64,000 nucleotides of DNA from Pinus tabuliformis (GCA_031772625.1 CM062819.1:828785503-828849502); one strand, 5' to 3'. Shown: positions 10,668-21,240, counted from the stretch's first letter. Notes: generated from the letters alone by a model not told the origin. Numbers and translations: made by a program.

Positions 10668-11012
10668 AGTCAAATTTGCAGTGCTACTGGGTGTGAGCGC
10701 AATTGGTCTGTCTTTGAGAAGATTCACAAGAAGAAGAGAAACCGTTTGGATAAAAAATGGTTAAATGATCTAGTCTATGTCCAATACAACCTTCGTCTTA
10801 GACGCAACCAATTGCTGAATAAAAAACCTGATTCAGATCCCATTCTGTTGGAAGATATTGATCCAACATCAGTTTGGGTAGTGGAGAGTCATCCAGCAGA
10901 GCTTGATTCTTATGAGGATCTTGATTTGGATTTACAAACGGAGGCATTAGTTGAACAAAATGTTTAGTTGAATGCAGATCCATTTGTACCAGCCTCAGGC
11001 CTAGCCCCAAGT
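10666..11012 (+). pseudogene. hAT transposase, hATC dimerisation region (copy 1)
   Basis: An open frame through 10965 carries the hATC signature: CSATGCERNWSVFEKIHKKK, then RLDKKWLNDLVYVQYNLRLR. In hAT transposases this helix-rich C-terminal region mediates dimerisation and carries part of the catalytic fold. A TAG at 10965-10967 interrupts the frame, which then continues (LNADPFVPASGLAPS) to the nested insertion at 11013. The tail resumes at 15043. The same TAG occurs in the other copy, so it predates the duplication. The BED finger and catalytic core are absent here. Confidence 0.85.
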
Positions 11013-11214
11013 TGTAACAAACTAAATTTATATAAATATAAACACAAATAATGTAAAAACAACAAATAAGATTAAATGATTAATTAATTAGCAATTAATG
11101 AAAAGGTATGTACCTAAAGAACATAATTGTTCGTGAAAGGGTACTTACCTAGCTATATTTATATTCCAAGTCTTCTGGAGTATATAGTGAGAAGTGCGAA
11201 CTTTGTTCGCTTCA
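11013..11214 (+). repeat. 5' LTR of the nested non-autonomous element (copy 1)
   Basis: Begins TGTAACAAACTAAATTT and ends TTCGCTTCA. It is 202 bp against 281 bp for its 3' partner because a segment of about 80 bp (present at 14905-14990) is deleted. TG...CA ends are preserved. Confidence 0.85.
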
Positions 11215-11216
11215 TT

Positions 11217-11228
11217 TGGTATTAGAGC
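11217..11228 (+). promoter_or_regulatory. primer binding site (initiator-Met tRNA type)
   Basis: TGGTATTAGAGC, two bases after the LTR end; one mismatch from the usual TGGTATCAGAGC complement of plant initiator-Met tRNA. The same variant is in the duplicate copy (41242-41253). Confidence 0.8.
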
Positions 11229-12343
11229 TTCGTATGATCCGGGCTTTGGCTACCAACCTGTCGTCAACGGTGTTACTGTCCTGATTCTAGCGTTTCACTA
11301 CTAGTTTTGGAGTTTCTCCAGCTTGCTATTAGGCCTTTGGCCATTTAAAAAAAATAAAATTATATATATATATATATATATAACAAAATCCCAAACGCAA
11401 ACGTGTCTAAATTCTACATGCGCCTTACATTGTCATCGTCGCAGACCACGCCGACCAGCCGCCATAACGAACTTCCCTCGGACAAGTACACCCCGATGCT
11501 ACCGCGACTCAACGTCACTCTGCGGACCACATTTTTGTAGAATTGAAAATAAGATCATTTGTCACAACAATCAAACAGTCACCACTATCACCAGGGCCCG
11601 ATCGCGGCACGCAACCATTGGATCCTCACCTCGTCACCTCGTCCATCGCCACAAACACCTCTTCCCCTGTGACAGTTCTCAGTTCATCACTACTTACAAA
11701 CCCTCAGACGTGGCTTACAAATAAGCCCTCGCTTCCAGAACAACTCGGATGACCCTGTTGCTATAGGGAAAAGACCTCAAAGGCACTTGCTGCCTCAGGT
11801 AGGGAACTCTGCTGCCTTGAATGATTTTGTTAGCCACAAAGAAATCACTTCAAGAGGGATGCTACCACAGACTAGGGTATTAACCTTCGAATAACTCGTT
11901 TTTGTTGCGGCTATGCTAGTTTCGTCGGAATTTAACCTCATCCACCGCAACCAACATGTCTCGTTGACCGCCCCATACACCCATCAAAGGTTGTTGTTCA
12001 TTGTTCCACATCCAAACAATTCGTATAGTCGCCCTATTAAGTCAATCAATTCCATACAGTCGTAGATCAAAAGACGTGACTTACACTGTGTGTTTTTTTT
12101 ATCTATACTTAATACCATATTTAACTAAGGTTTAAGGTTTATACGCTAGACCTACTCCATAAGAGACATAAGGGAATATAATAAAAAAAAGTTATTTAAA
12201 TTATATATAAATATATATATCATAAAAAAAAAGAGTTTCAAAGCCTCAATTACATATGTATATAGAAGAGAGAGAGGTTGTTACTTTAAAATATTTATTA
12301 AAAAGAAAGTATAAAAAAATATTATTATATATATACATATATA

Positions 12344-12394
<51 letters not shown>

Positions 12395-12438
12395 AAAAAG
12401 CGATTACATAATACCTTAAGTCATCTCGAGGAAACAAA
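11229..12438 (+). other. leader of the nested element with TA microsatellites
   Basis: Untranslated leader of about 1.2 kb. It contains a TA run near 11362-11381 and a longer one at 12346-12387. Several short open frames (for example 11323-11724) are not maintained in the duplicate at 41240-42406, so I regard the leader as non-coding. Confidence 0.6.
12346..12387. repeat. TA microsatellite
   Basis: About 20 TA units in the element leader. The duplicate copy has a much shorter run (near 42343-42356), showing slippage since the duplication. Confidence 0.85.
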
Positions 12439-12482
12439 TGGGATCAATCATTGAAACAAAAATGATGTAGCTCAATTTTAAA

Positions 12483-12977
12483 ATGACAAAGGAAGAAAGG
12501 TTTTCCTATAATGGTCTTTCAGTTACAGATCACGGAGTAATTACATTAAAGGGAAGTATCCAAGGAAGAGAAGTTAACGTCACTATCAGCCCAAGCAATG
12601 AAAAAAATTATATCAACATCAACTTGGAAAATCAGCTATTAATTCCAGAGCTAAGCATTCGTGTAATGAAAAATATTTTTGACCAAAAAGAGTATAAAAT
12701 TAGTGATCTACAAGTGACAATAGGTCATTATGAGTACATATCTCAATTTCATGTTGTAAGGATGGATAAAAACACTAACATCATACTCGGTCAACCCTGG
12801 TTTAAGGATTTGGGTACATTCATGTTGAACATAGAGAAACAAGTTTTGATGGTTCCTTATAAAGGGAAGATGGTCATGTTTCAAGACATAACAAGTAAAT
12901 CCAAATCAATAAAATCTTCATTAGAAGGCCTTAAGGATATCTCAAATTTGATGTTTCAAGATAGTGAAAAAAACTAG
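12483..12977 (+). CDS. retropepsin-like protein lacking the catalytic motif (copy 1)
   Basis: A 164-codon frame. Residues from about 75 to 150 match the C-terminal half of plant gypsy-type retropepsins: VTIGHYEYISQFHVVRMD, then NIILGQPWFKDLGTFMLN and a KQVLMVPYKGK strand, which is the usual order of flap, ILG-W-L motif and final beta strands. Upstream, where these proteins carry D-[S/T]-G and a FIS-type helix start, this one reads VTISPSNEKNYININL, so the catalytic Asp is absent. The natural start is probably ATG 12439, because the duplicate copy opens there; here a TAG at 12469 (GAG in the other copy) truncates it. The frame ends where a coiled-coil segment begins out of frame, so this copy is broken. 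Function unknown; a structural Gag-like or accessory role is possible. Confidence 0.6.
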   Translation: MTKEERFSYNGLSVTDHGVITLKGSIQGREVNVTISPSNEKNYININLENQLLIPELSIRVMKNIFDQKEYKISDLQVTIGHYEYISQFHVVRMDKNTNIILGQPWFKDLGTFMLNIEKQVLMVPYKGKMVMFQDITSKSKSIKSSLEGLKDISNLMFQDSEKN

Positions 12978-14404
12978 ATCAAAGAAGCAAAATGAGCTTG
13001 AAGAAGTCATCTGCAGCAAAGACAAAGAAATTCTGCGCCTCAGAGATCACCAAGAAAAACAACTCAACAAGTCAAGAAAGCTAAAGCATCAAAGAAATAA
13101 CTCAAGGAGTGTTTGTTAGAACAAGAAGAAGGAAATTTACATTTAGAAAGCCTTCACCAAACATTAGTAGAACAAATCAAGTGTTTAAAAGACGAGAAGC
13201 GTGAAGGACAAAATAAATTTTACTTAGAGAATGAGGAATGCTTACGTCTCAAAAATCATAATCAAAATCTGCTCAAACAGATTAAAAAACTTAAGGACGA
13301 AAGAAATCATTGACGAATAGGTTGAAAGAACTTGTCACAAAGGAAGCATCAAAATCTCCAGATGTAGTAGTCCAAACTGAAGAAACAAACATCAATACCA
13401 CTAATCTCGCGGTTCAAGCAAATCCAAACCCTATTGAAGTAAAAACGTACTCAGAGGTTGTCGTTCAAACAGAGGAGACCCCAAATAAAGATTCAGTAGG
13501 TAAGTCAAAACAACAATTCCTGATGGAAATCAAGAAACTTTCATAAAAACATTGAAGGAAGTTCAAACAAGAAAAATTTCATGTTGTAAGGATGGATAAA
13601 AACACTGACATCATACTCGGTCAACCCTGGCTTAAGGATTTGGGTACATTCATGTTAAACATAGAGAAACAAGTTTTGACGGTTCCTTGTAAAGGGAAGA
13701 TGGTCAAGTTTTGAGACATAACAAGTAAATCCAAATCAATAAAATCTTCATTAGAAGACCTTAAGGATATCTCAGATTTGATGTTTCAAGATAATGAAAA
13801 AACTAGATCAAAGAAGAAAAAAGAGCTTGAAGAAGTCATCTGCAGCAAAGACAAAGAAAATTTGTGCCTCAGAGATCACCAAGAAAAACTACTTGAACAA
13901 GTCAAGAAAGCTAAAGCATCAGAGAAGGAACTCAAGGAGCATTTGTTAGAACAAGAAGAAGGAAATTTACATTTAAAGAGCCTTCACCAAACATTAGTAG
14001 AACAAATCAAGTCTTTAAAAGACGAGAAGTGTGAAGGCCAAAATAAAGTTTACTCAGAGAATGAGGAATGCTTACGTCTCAAAAATCATAATCAAAATCT
14101 GCTCAAACAGATTAAAAAACTTAAGGACGAAAATAAATCATTGACGAATAGGTTCAAAGAACTTGTCGCAAAGGAAGCATCAAAATCTCCAGATGTAGCA
14201 GTCCAAACTGAAGAAACAAACATCAATACCACTAATCTCGCAGTTCGTGCAAATCCAAACCCTATTGAAGAAAAAATGTACTCAAAGGTTGTCGTTCAAA
14301 CAAAGGACACCCGAAATAAAGATTTAGTAGTTAAGTCAACAACAACAATGCCTGATGGAAATCAAGAAATTGCCATTAAAACGTTTATGGAAGTTCAAAC
14401 ACAA
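12745..14404 (+). repeat. 830-bp internal tandem duplication
   Basis: The segment starting AATTTCATGTTGTAAGG at 12745 recurs at 13575. Each unit carries the C-terminal part of the retropepsin-like domain, the coiled coil, and a Thr/Val-rich tail ending near GAAGTTCAAACA. The same arrangement, with a spacing of about 822 bp, is in the duplicate locus (42714 and 43536), so the duplication arose inside the element before the locus was copied. Confidence 0.85.
13110..13546 (+). pseudogene. coiled-coil region, first unit (broken)
   Basis: Frames from 13113 (LLEQEEGNLHLESLHQTLVE region) and 13310 (RLKELVTKEASKSPDVVVQT region) together cover the coiled-coil and tail of the first tandem unit. They lie in different frames because of small indels around 12970-13100 and near 13305. 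The second unit (13778-14440) has the same protein uninterrupted. Confidence 0.6.
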
Positions 14405-14440
14405 AAAAAATTTGTATCTACATCCGAATCACAAGAGTAG
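13778..14440 (+). CDS. coiled-coil protein of the non-autonomous LTR element, second unit (copy 1)
   Basis: A 220-codon open frame. Residues about 10 to 135 are strongly heptad-like and rich in Lys, Glu and Leu (for example KKELEEVICSKDKENL, then LRLKNHNQNLLKQIKKLKDE), predicting a long parallel coiled coil. The tail is Thr/Val-rich (AVQTEETNINTTNLAV). Upstream from 13589 the same frame reads the retropepsin-like ILGQPWLKDLGTFMLN and then meets a TGA at 13714 that is TGG in the duplicate copy, so the intact form is a fusion of the two parts. Probably self-assembling; a Gag substitute is an attractive but untested idea. Confidence 0.6.
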   Translation: MMFQDNEKTRSKKKKELEEVICSKDKENLCLRDHQEKLLEQVKKAKASEKELKEHLLEQEEGNLHLKSLHQTLVEQIKSLKDEKCEGQNKVYSENEECLRLKNHNQNLLKQIKKLKDENKSLTNRFKELVAKEASKSPDVAVQTEETNINTTNLAVRANPNPIEEKMYSKVVVQTKDTRNKDLVVKSTTTMPDGNQEIAIKTFMEVQTQKKFVSTSESQE

Positions 14441-14761
14441 ACACCTCAATAAATATATAAATCTATATCACACAGAACATAAACAAACTTATGTTTCGAA
14501 GAATACTGAAATAAGCTCAATCCAGTCATACGATAACTATTTACCACACATCTCCAAGGGTCAGAAGATTTCCCAGAAGATTAATCTAGGATGGCCTGAT
14601 CCATTTTCAGTACGACAATTCTGTCTATCGCTCAGAACATCATATCGTCTTGTATCAACAAAGAATAAAGCTTAGAAATAAGAAGATACGCTGATCAACA
14701 AAAGAGAATCGATCCTTCATCAGTAAGCTTTGAGGACAAAGCTTTTTGGAGGGGAAGGCAA

Positions 14762-15042
14762 TGTAACAAACTAAATTTATATAAATATAAACACAAATAA
14801 TGTAACAACAACAAATAAGATTAAATGATTAATTAATTAGCAATTAATGAAAAGGTATGTACCTAAAGAACATAATTGTTCGTGAAAGGGTACTTACCTA
14901 GCTATATATATAGGACCCTCATTCTCATTGTGTCATCATTCTTCATACATTTTAATATATAATATTTGTATCCTCAATGCATATCTATATATTCCAAGTC
15001 TTCTGGAGTATTTATCGAGAAGTACAAACTTTGTTCGCTTCA
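14762..15042 (+). repeat. 3' LTR of the nested non-autonomous element (copy 1)
   Basis: 281 bp from TGTAACAAACT to TTCGCTTCA, preceded by a GGAGGGGAAGGCAA purine tract. Contains a TATATATAGGACC promoter-like core near 14908. Length is identical to both LTRs of the duplicate copy. Confidence 0.88.
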
Positions 15043-15254
15043 TAAGTCCTCCAGTTGGAGGTGCTTCCTCTACTCAACCACGACGGAAGCGCATATCTTG
15101 TCTATCTCAGCGTGCAGCTGCTGCGCGGCCTGCAAGTGCTACCACTTCTACAATTGCAGTTGGAGATTATGATAAGGAGAAGCCATGGGTTTCCCTATCT
15201 GACTCTGATTCAAAGTCTGAGCCAAATGATGTTGGCTCCTCTAGCAGTAGCTAG
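15043..15254 (+). pseudogene. hAT transposase C-terminal tail (copy 1)
   Basis: This resumes the hAT reading frame after the nested element: SPPVGGASSTQPRRKRISC, an Ala-rich patch, then KPWVSLSDSDSKSEPNDVG and five Ser before TAG. It is a disordered, Ser/Asp-rich tail after the hATC domain. When the nested element and one target duplication are skipped, the upstream frame (ending GLAPS) continues in phase. The first five bases (TAAGT) are the right target duplication. Confidence 0.7.
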
Positions 15255-15645
15255 TAGTAATGGTGACTAGTGATGTTTCACAGTTTACTTTTGTTGTAGA
15301 GGCCATTTCTAGCCTCCTTGATTATGTGTTTTCATTTTGATCTCTATATCATCATTCATGTATGTATTGGACAATGCACTGGGTGCCATTTTGATATAAT
15401 GGATATATTTATGAGCCTACTTAGATCATATGTTGTCTTCTCTATATATTTTAAAGCTTTGTGTATGGAAACATGAATGAAAATCTTTAACATTATGTTT
15501 TTTTATAAAAAAATAAATATTTAAGGTATTTTTTATAACGATCGAGTCATTGAAATCAAACCGGCCAAGTTGATACCGAGTCGGAGTCGGAGTCGAAGCC
15601 GACCCTCGGTCTTTTCCTAACCAAAGTCGGAGTTTTAAAACATTG
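15255..15645 (+). other. hAT 3' untranslated region and terminal inverted repeat
   Basis: The last bases (GTCGGAGTTTTAAAACATTG) are the reverse complement of a CAATGTTTTAAAAC end, pairing with the 5' end CAGTGTTTTCAAAAACGG at 37983 of the other copy. Subterminal GAGTCGGAGTCGGAGTC repeats lie at 15578-15600. Confidence 0.7.
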
Positions 15646-15984
15646 ACTGGAAATACTAGAAGAGTTGCCTCTTCCACTAAACAAGCACTTGTTTTATCTT
15701 TGCTGATGAGGATGAGGAGTTTTATTAGTACTGATATGTTAATGTAGCCATAATTGTCTTTAGCTCATGTTTTATTTCAGTTTTAGCACCTATTCCATAT
15801 AGCCTCACATATAAAGGTTGATTTTGGAGTTTTGGATGTAAAGCCTCATCTATAAAGGCTAATTTTGGATAATTGCATCATGTAACCATCTGTTGGAGTT
15901 GATATAAATTTGGATTTCCTTCTAAAATGTCATTTATATGTCTCATTCTTTCTTTTATTGCAGAAAAATGTGTTATTTAATATT

Positions 15985-16020
<36 letters not shown>

Positions 16021-16451
16021 GTATGACGTTTTGGCCACGTTATCATTTTTCGGGGGTCGCATTTCTGGTCGTCTCCGTTTCAGAAACTTCTGAATGTTTC
16101 AGTGCTTCGTGCTAATTAGGTCTCAAGTGATCACCATCCTCATCTAGGCTCTGGAACCAAACAACGCCCATGAAGAACGTACAAAGCCAGCCTAGGGGTA
16201 TCCTAGGTCCACTGGGGCACATCATCAATTATGCCAACAACCAGACTTCTTTGCTCAACATTTCAACTTATAGAGGTGTAACATGGGTCATACATCCATG
16301 TGGAGGCTACCCTAGGGCCAACACTCATCTCTAGAGGAAACACTATGGTTGCAAGGGTACAAGTGCTCTTATCGTGAGCTAGACGTCCTCTTCAATGTGC
16401 TACAGAAGGGTCAAGCCATCCCTTAAGGGCTATCCAATGCATCTAAGATAA
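15646..16451 (+). other. probable remnant of an older hAT that received the insertion
   Basis: Just after the hAT end there is a short frame in the duplicate copy (NTRRVASSTKQA...FADEDEEFY then TAG), which looks like a hAT-type C-terminus; here a 1-base deletion breaks it. Further on come two imperfect repeats of AGCCTCAxxTATAAAGG and a TA run (15988-16018). About 145 bp (15912-16056) are missing from the other copy. Family assignment is tentative. Confidence 0.4.
15988..16018. repeat. TA microsatellite
   Basis: About 15 TA units; absent from the duplicate locus, which has a deletion covering this point. Confidence 0.85.
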
Positions 16452-16624
16452 ACCACATGAAACATGCCCTCAAGATCAAGTGAGATCAACATCAAAACCA
16501 CATGAAACATGCCCTCAAGATCAAGTGAGATCAACATCAAAACCACATGAAACATTCCCTCAAGATCAAGTGAGATCAACATCAAAACCACATGAAACAT
16601 GCCCTCAAGATCAAGTGAGATCTC
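16452..16624 (+). repeat. 45-bp tandem array (about 3.8 units)
   Basis: Unit begins AACCACATGAAACATGCC and ends GATCAACATCAA. Four near-identical copies, the last truncated where dispersed repeat copy B begins. Because 45 is a multiple of three the array stays open and yields a spurious repetitive peptide. The duplicate locus has 2.8 units (46272-46398). Confidence 0.92.
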
Positions 16625-18586
16625 TCAAGGAATCTCTGTCCTTTTTCCCACTTTCGGCACCAGGCATAAGCCTGACTCGGTCTGTATCCTAGTCTAAGGC
16701 TGGCCCCAAGGCTCGCGTCTGAATCAGACCTCATCTGCCCCAAGGCAGGCATCCGGTCCAGTACTCAATGACCCCGGGCATCTCGCAAGGCTGGCCCACT
16801 CCCTCCACAACTATTAAGGTGCACAACCCCAGGCATCAAAGTCCTTTACATCCCTTCCAAACTTCGGCATCCCAATCCAATAATAGGCACCTAGCCTAGA
16901 ACATCAGGCACTTGGCCTCCTCAAGATGGTCCCATAGCCCTTCAAGAGCTGTCCATCAAGAGCTACACAAGACAAAGGAACCACTGGCATATGTAGTGTT
17001 GATTGAGTTTGTCCCCAGCCCATATGGTGTTACTTATTCTCCCTCGTGCGTATGGGCTCGCACGAGATCATCAAATAAACCAGCCCTCTCGGCCCATTTG
17101 TGGAGTCCTGTCAATCCCCACACCTCAACATGCAACCAATGCATTAGCTATACCATCATAGTATCATAGAAAATAATCCACATGCCAAGTTTTGCGTGTC
17201 ATCATGAGAACATTCATCATTTTAATCGCAACATTATGAATGATAACGAACTGCATGCTCATGCATGTCATAAATTTGTATGCAACTATCACATGAATTC
17301 CATCATAAGTCAGAACATCAACATATTTGCATCAAGACATATCATGACTTCACATAATAACTGAACCACATGTCAATAACCTCATATTATAGCATCATAA
17401 TTCCTGTGCCACGTTATGCATATCATATCCATCATAGTATTCAACATTAAATATCTATAATCACGTAGTAAATGAATATAACATCATAATACCTATGCAT
17501 ATCACTATCATCATAAGGATACATCATCACTATAAGAACCACATGTACATCATTATCCTCCTACCATTATATCATGAAACATCGTCAATATGAGAAACAT
17601 CTCAATACTTATCAAATAATACTCTATAAGAATTCTTATCATGATTCATCAGAAAAATCAATTTCATTTACTTTACAAACATTCAACTATGAACTAAGAT
17701 TATTCAACATCCATCTAGGCTCTATGTTATCTCATCAGTGTTATTAGTGTTATGTTTTCATCAAGATACCAATTAGTTTCTCAATGATCCTTTCCACTTC
17801 TTTCAACATGCAACCATTTACACCATAGGTATAATCATCTAAGTACATTGTTAAATCTCACATGAGCCTCATCATCTTGAGTCTTAATCTCTTCCCTAAG
17901 GAAATTCTGGTGAATTTCATTTTTTTTTAAGATATTACTAGTGATACCATCATTATTTAAATCATCTATCTCAGAATTAAAATCCCTTGATTTTACATCC
18001 ATTTACCCTTTGGCTTACTGATTCCAATACCGCTATATGCAATTGCATATAAATACTAGGTCATCATGATTTAATTTTATATCATGCGTAATTTACTTGC
18101 ATGAGGGTTTGTTGATCCATGTTGACTTATACCTACATCATTTAACAATTATCATTTTCATCTAAAAATATTTCCTTATCTCGTCAAGTTCCTATCTCAA
18201 TACCACTTGATTGCTTTATCATAAATTCACTCTTCATCAAGTTGGACAAGAGATTCTTGCTCATTAAATAGTATATTTATTTTATATTTTGAAACAGTTG
18301 GAAATACTACTACTATCATTGTCCATGAAAAATTTAAATGTGTGGTGTTATGTGGAAACAATCCTCTTTTAACGCTTTGGGAACAAAAGTTCTTCACATT
18401 TTGAACTATGTAGATCATCACTGTGACCATTACCAATCATGTTTCTCACTATCCCTTCAATATTAAATGGATACTATTTTAAGGGCTATAATTATTTCTT
18501 CCAATTTGACTTCATTTGACATGTACTCCTTAGGGGAGTGTACTTCTATTCTCATAGTTGTGTAAGTAATCAAGTATGGTTCTCAT
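16623..18586. repeat. dispersed repeat, copy B
   Basis: Same sequence as copies A and C, from TCTCAAGGAATCTCTGTCC to ATGGTTCTCAT. It runs about 240 bp beyond the end of copy A. It shares with copy A a 120-bp segment (AAGGCTCGCGTCTG region) that copy C has lost. Non-coding as far as I can see. Confidence 0.8.
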
Positions 18587-21240
18587 CCTTGCACATTTTC
18601 TGAATTCAAGTATTACTAATGTGAAAAATACCTTCATAGTTTAAGATGTATTTCCATGAATTCATCACTTGATCTTAATTTCATGGAAACGTCATCAATC
18701 TATTTCCTTTGTTCTATGTTTATATCTTTGTTTTAAACCCTCATAAAAATATTAAAATCCAACTCTTACCAATTTCCAAAGTTCACAAGAATTTGAATAA
18801 GTAAGATAATTTAATTTATAGTAATTATGCTATTCTTGGAAAAATATAATTCTAATAATTTATCAATTATAAAAGTAAAATAAAAACTACATAAATATAT
18901 GTGATTTGTATCTGATCCTCCCAATATTGTCATAAACTTACTTGTTGAGATATTTAAAAATCTGAAAACATCTACAAACATCTAAATTTTTTGTAACAAC
19001 AAAGGAATACAGTAAATCAAGAAAATGGAAATCAACGTAAAATGATTAAAGGTATATTTGAGTATCACCTCCTATATAAGTATTGTGCCTCATAGTATGT
19101 GGACGAAACTTTTTGACTTTCTCACCCTTCCCAACTTCATATGGTAGAAGGAATGCAATGAACCAAATTTGTGCTGAGTCTAAAAGGTACCTACAATGAA
19201 TTTTCTCGCCTTTGCAAGCTTCATATGGTAGAAAGAATGCAGTGAACCAATTCTGTGCTGAGGTTAAAAGGCAAGTGCTATGTTTTATAATAATTTAGAG
19301 CAGGCTTCACGAGTTAGTATTTGAGAGAAAACATCTTGCAGAAGATATAAAAGAAAGGTAGAGTTGTTATGTACCTATAAAATCCCACTAAGGATGGAAT
19401 TTACTTATCACTAAGTACTGTTCATCGTGATTACACCATATTTAACATGGAAATAATTGTTGTGATTACTTAAGTAGTATATTTATGCAGTCATATTAGT
19501 ACCAGCGTAGCAGATCTATACATGTGATTACAGTGATAGGCAGCCTGGTTTCAACAACCACCTTCCAACAAGTCTAAAGTGTATGGGGATGGAACTTGCA
19601 ACATGCATCTGATGCCATTACCCACTTCGTTGTTAAACTGCATGTTTGTGTCCAGGTATGTATATACAAAATTAAATTTGTAAATGAAAATTTGTCTGGG
19701 CAGTACACAAATGCATATCAGCAAATCAATATCACTTTACTATATATTAGCAACTTGAACAACTTGCGAATGCTATGTATTTTGCACATGTTGACAACAT
19801 TTCTCTCAGGTGTATTTCCAGAAGTTGTTATTCTAGGATGCCTTGATGTAGAATTATATCTACAACTTTCTAGAATACTAAAACCCTTTATTTCTACTTT
19901 TATGTGTGTATTCCCTGAGAAATCCTCAGTTAATTTGCATTTCAACTTGGTAGGTTCTATGCAATTCCACTGTTCTAATTATTTTGCGGTCTTCTCCATA
20001 TGGATTTGAATAACATTTCCAAATATACTGGCATGTGCATTGATAGTGGATACTCTTCTGTTTTTGTTCATGCCATAGTTGCTTTAGTTAGTTTATTGTT
20101 ATTAAATAGCAGAGCACATCAATAAAATGTGATCTCTGTAAATCTAAAACATAAAGTGATGCTTTTACAACAATATTTTATGTGTACAGTTAAATCAAGC
20201 GAATTGCAGCTAGGCTTCGATGCTGGAATAAAATGAGATAATCCTCACTCGCCAATAGTCACCTCTAAAAGTACTTTCTAAAATTCATTTAAAGTATTTG
20301 CTGAGACATATAGCTGCTTCAGGAAAATAACAACCTTTTGACTTCCAACCATTTTCATTTTCTTCAACGTTTGGAAAGTTCTTTTTCTGCTACAGTAACT
20401 CCTCATGTTATAACAGCAACAAGACACATATATGTTTTAGATTTAGAATTTACATGTTTTTCTATCATGTATGGCATTCCCTTTTGCTTCTAGATTTTCT
20501 TTATTGGCCTAAATAGGCTCAAACTAGTAGAAAACCAAACTTCTTTACAGGATTCTTTCTTGTTTAGAATAATGACAAACTAATAACACGAGTTAACATG
20601 CTTATTGTATTCCGCATTCTTATTCCACAGCGTTTTGCTTTACCAAAGCTTACGATTCAATGTTCATCAAAAAAGTTGGAACTATTGCAAAATCCACATT
20701 AATGATTCAACTAGTGGACTATTTTATAAAATCACCAATCCAGACCAATGTTGAAAATAAATGGGCCTCATAAATATTGCAGCTGGGGTCAACAAATTAG
20801 AAAATCAAGAAAAATCAGAACAGCTTAGTTAAAAATCAGTATGCAGGATGAACAGATTGCTGCAGCACTGCAAAGACAATGTAGGAATTAATAAAGTAAC
20901 ATAAATTCAGAGTAATTCCTTCAAAAATTTTCTTTCAATCTGCTGTGTTGGTGCAATGTTATTCTACTTTTCAGGAATCAAGGCACAGAATTGGGAAAGG
21001 AATAATAATTTATTCAAAAGATAGAAATAAAGTATTACCCATACCTCGAAGCAGAGTCTATTTCAACGATAAAAGGAAGAGATGATCATTAATTGGGAAA
21101 AGAGATTCATGAATACAAAAGTCAACGGAGAGTTTATTGGCTTGACATTTGTATGGAGCAAATCGTACTTCAAACTCACAAACATCCATGCGCAAATTTA
21201 GCAGTCAAAAACAGAAGAAAAGTCCAAAACAAAAACCTCT
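18587..21240. other. sequence without recognised transposon or gene
   Basis: AT-rich, with no LTR ends, transposase or polymerase motifs. The longest plus frame (19596-20009) encodes 137 residues with no motif and biased, hydrophobic composition; I treat it as chance. This and the following 4 kb are the only part of the window that could be unique, non-transposon DNA (for example intronic or gene-flanking). Confidence 0.5.
19118..19285 (+). repeat. 83-bp imperfect tandem duplication
   Basis: Two copies of a segment running from TTCTC(A/G)CC through CTTCATATGGTAGAA and a TGTGCTGAG motif to an AAAAGG ending. The copies stay in one frame relative to each other (SYGRxNAxNQ is readable in the second), but no longer gene is visible around them. 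Confidence 0.7.

Larger units (their letters stand above)
11013..15042 (+). mobile_element. non-autonomous LTR retrotransposon nested in hAT (copy 1)
   Basis: A complete-looking element: 5' LTR (11013-11214), Met-tRNA primer site, leader, a protein-coding internal region, polypurine tract (GGAGGGGAAGG near 14748) and 3' LTR (14762-15042). Flanking 5-bp target duplication is CAAGT on the left and TAAGT on the right; the other copy of this locus has a perfect CAAGT pair. No reverse transcriptase, RNase H or integrase is present, so it must depend on a helper. It encodes instead a retropepsin-like and coiled-coil protein. It interrupts the hAT coding frame exactly, and the frame resumes after the target duplication. 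Confidence 0.85.
10666..15645 (+). mobile_element. 3' part of a hAT transposon with a nested LTR element
   Basis: This is the duplicate of 40613-45605. It contains the hATC dimerisation region, the C-terminal tail, the 3' untranslated region and the 3' terminal inverted repeat (ending ...AAAACATTG at 15645). The 5' 2.6 kb present in the other copy is missing because copy A of the dispersed repeat is joined here. It is interrupted at 11013 by a 4-kb LTR element. Confidence 0.8.

Noticed and set aside
10653..10967. Independent small gene with start at 10653
   Set aside because: It begins in the dispersed repeat and only then enters hAT sequence; the ATG is a by-product of the fusion at 10667.
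11323..11752. Frames in the leader of the nested element
   Set aside because: Not maintained in frame in the duplicate copy, and one begins in a TA run.
16480..16692. Open frame with repeated STSKPHETCPQDQVR peptide
   Set aside because: It is the translation of the 45-bp tandem array (a multiple of three); no start context, and one unit is missing in the duplicate locus.
19596..20009. 137-codon frame in AT-rich sequence
   Set aside because: No motif, hydrophobic and skewed composition; it sits where no other gene-like signal exists.
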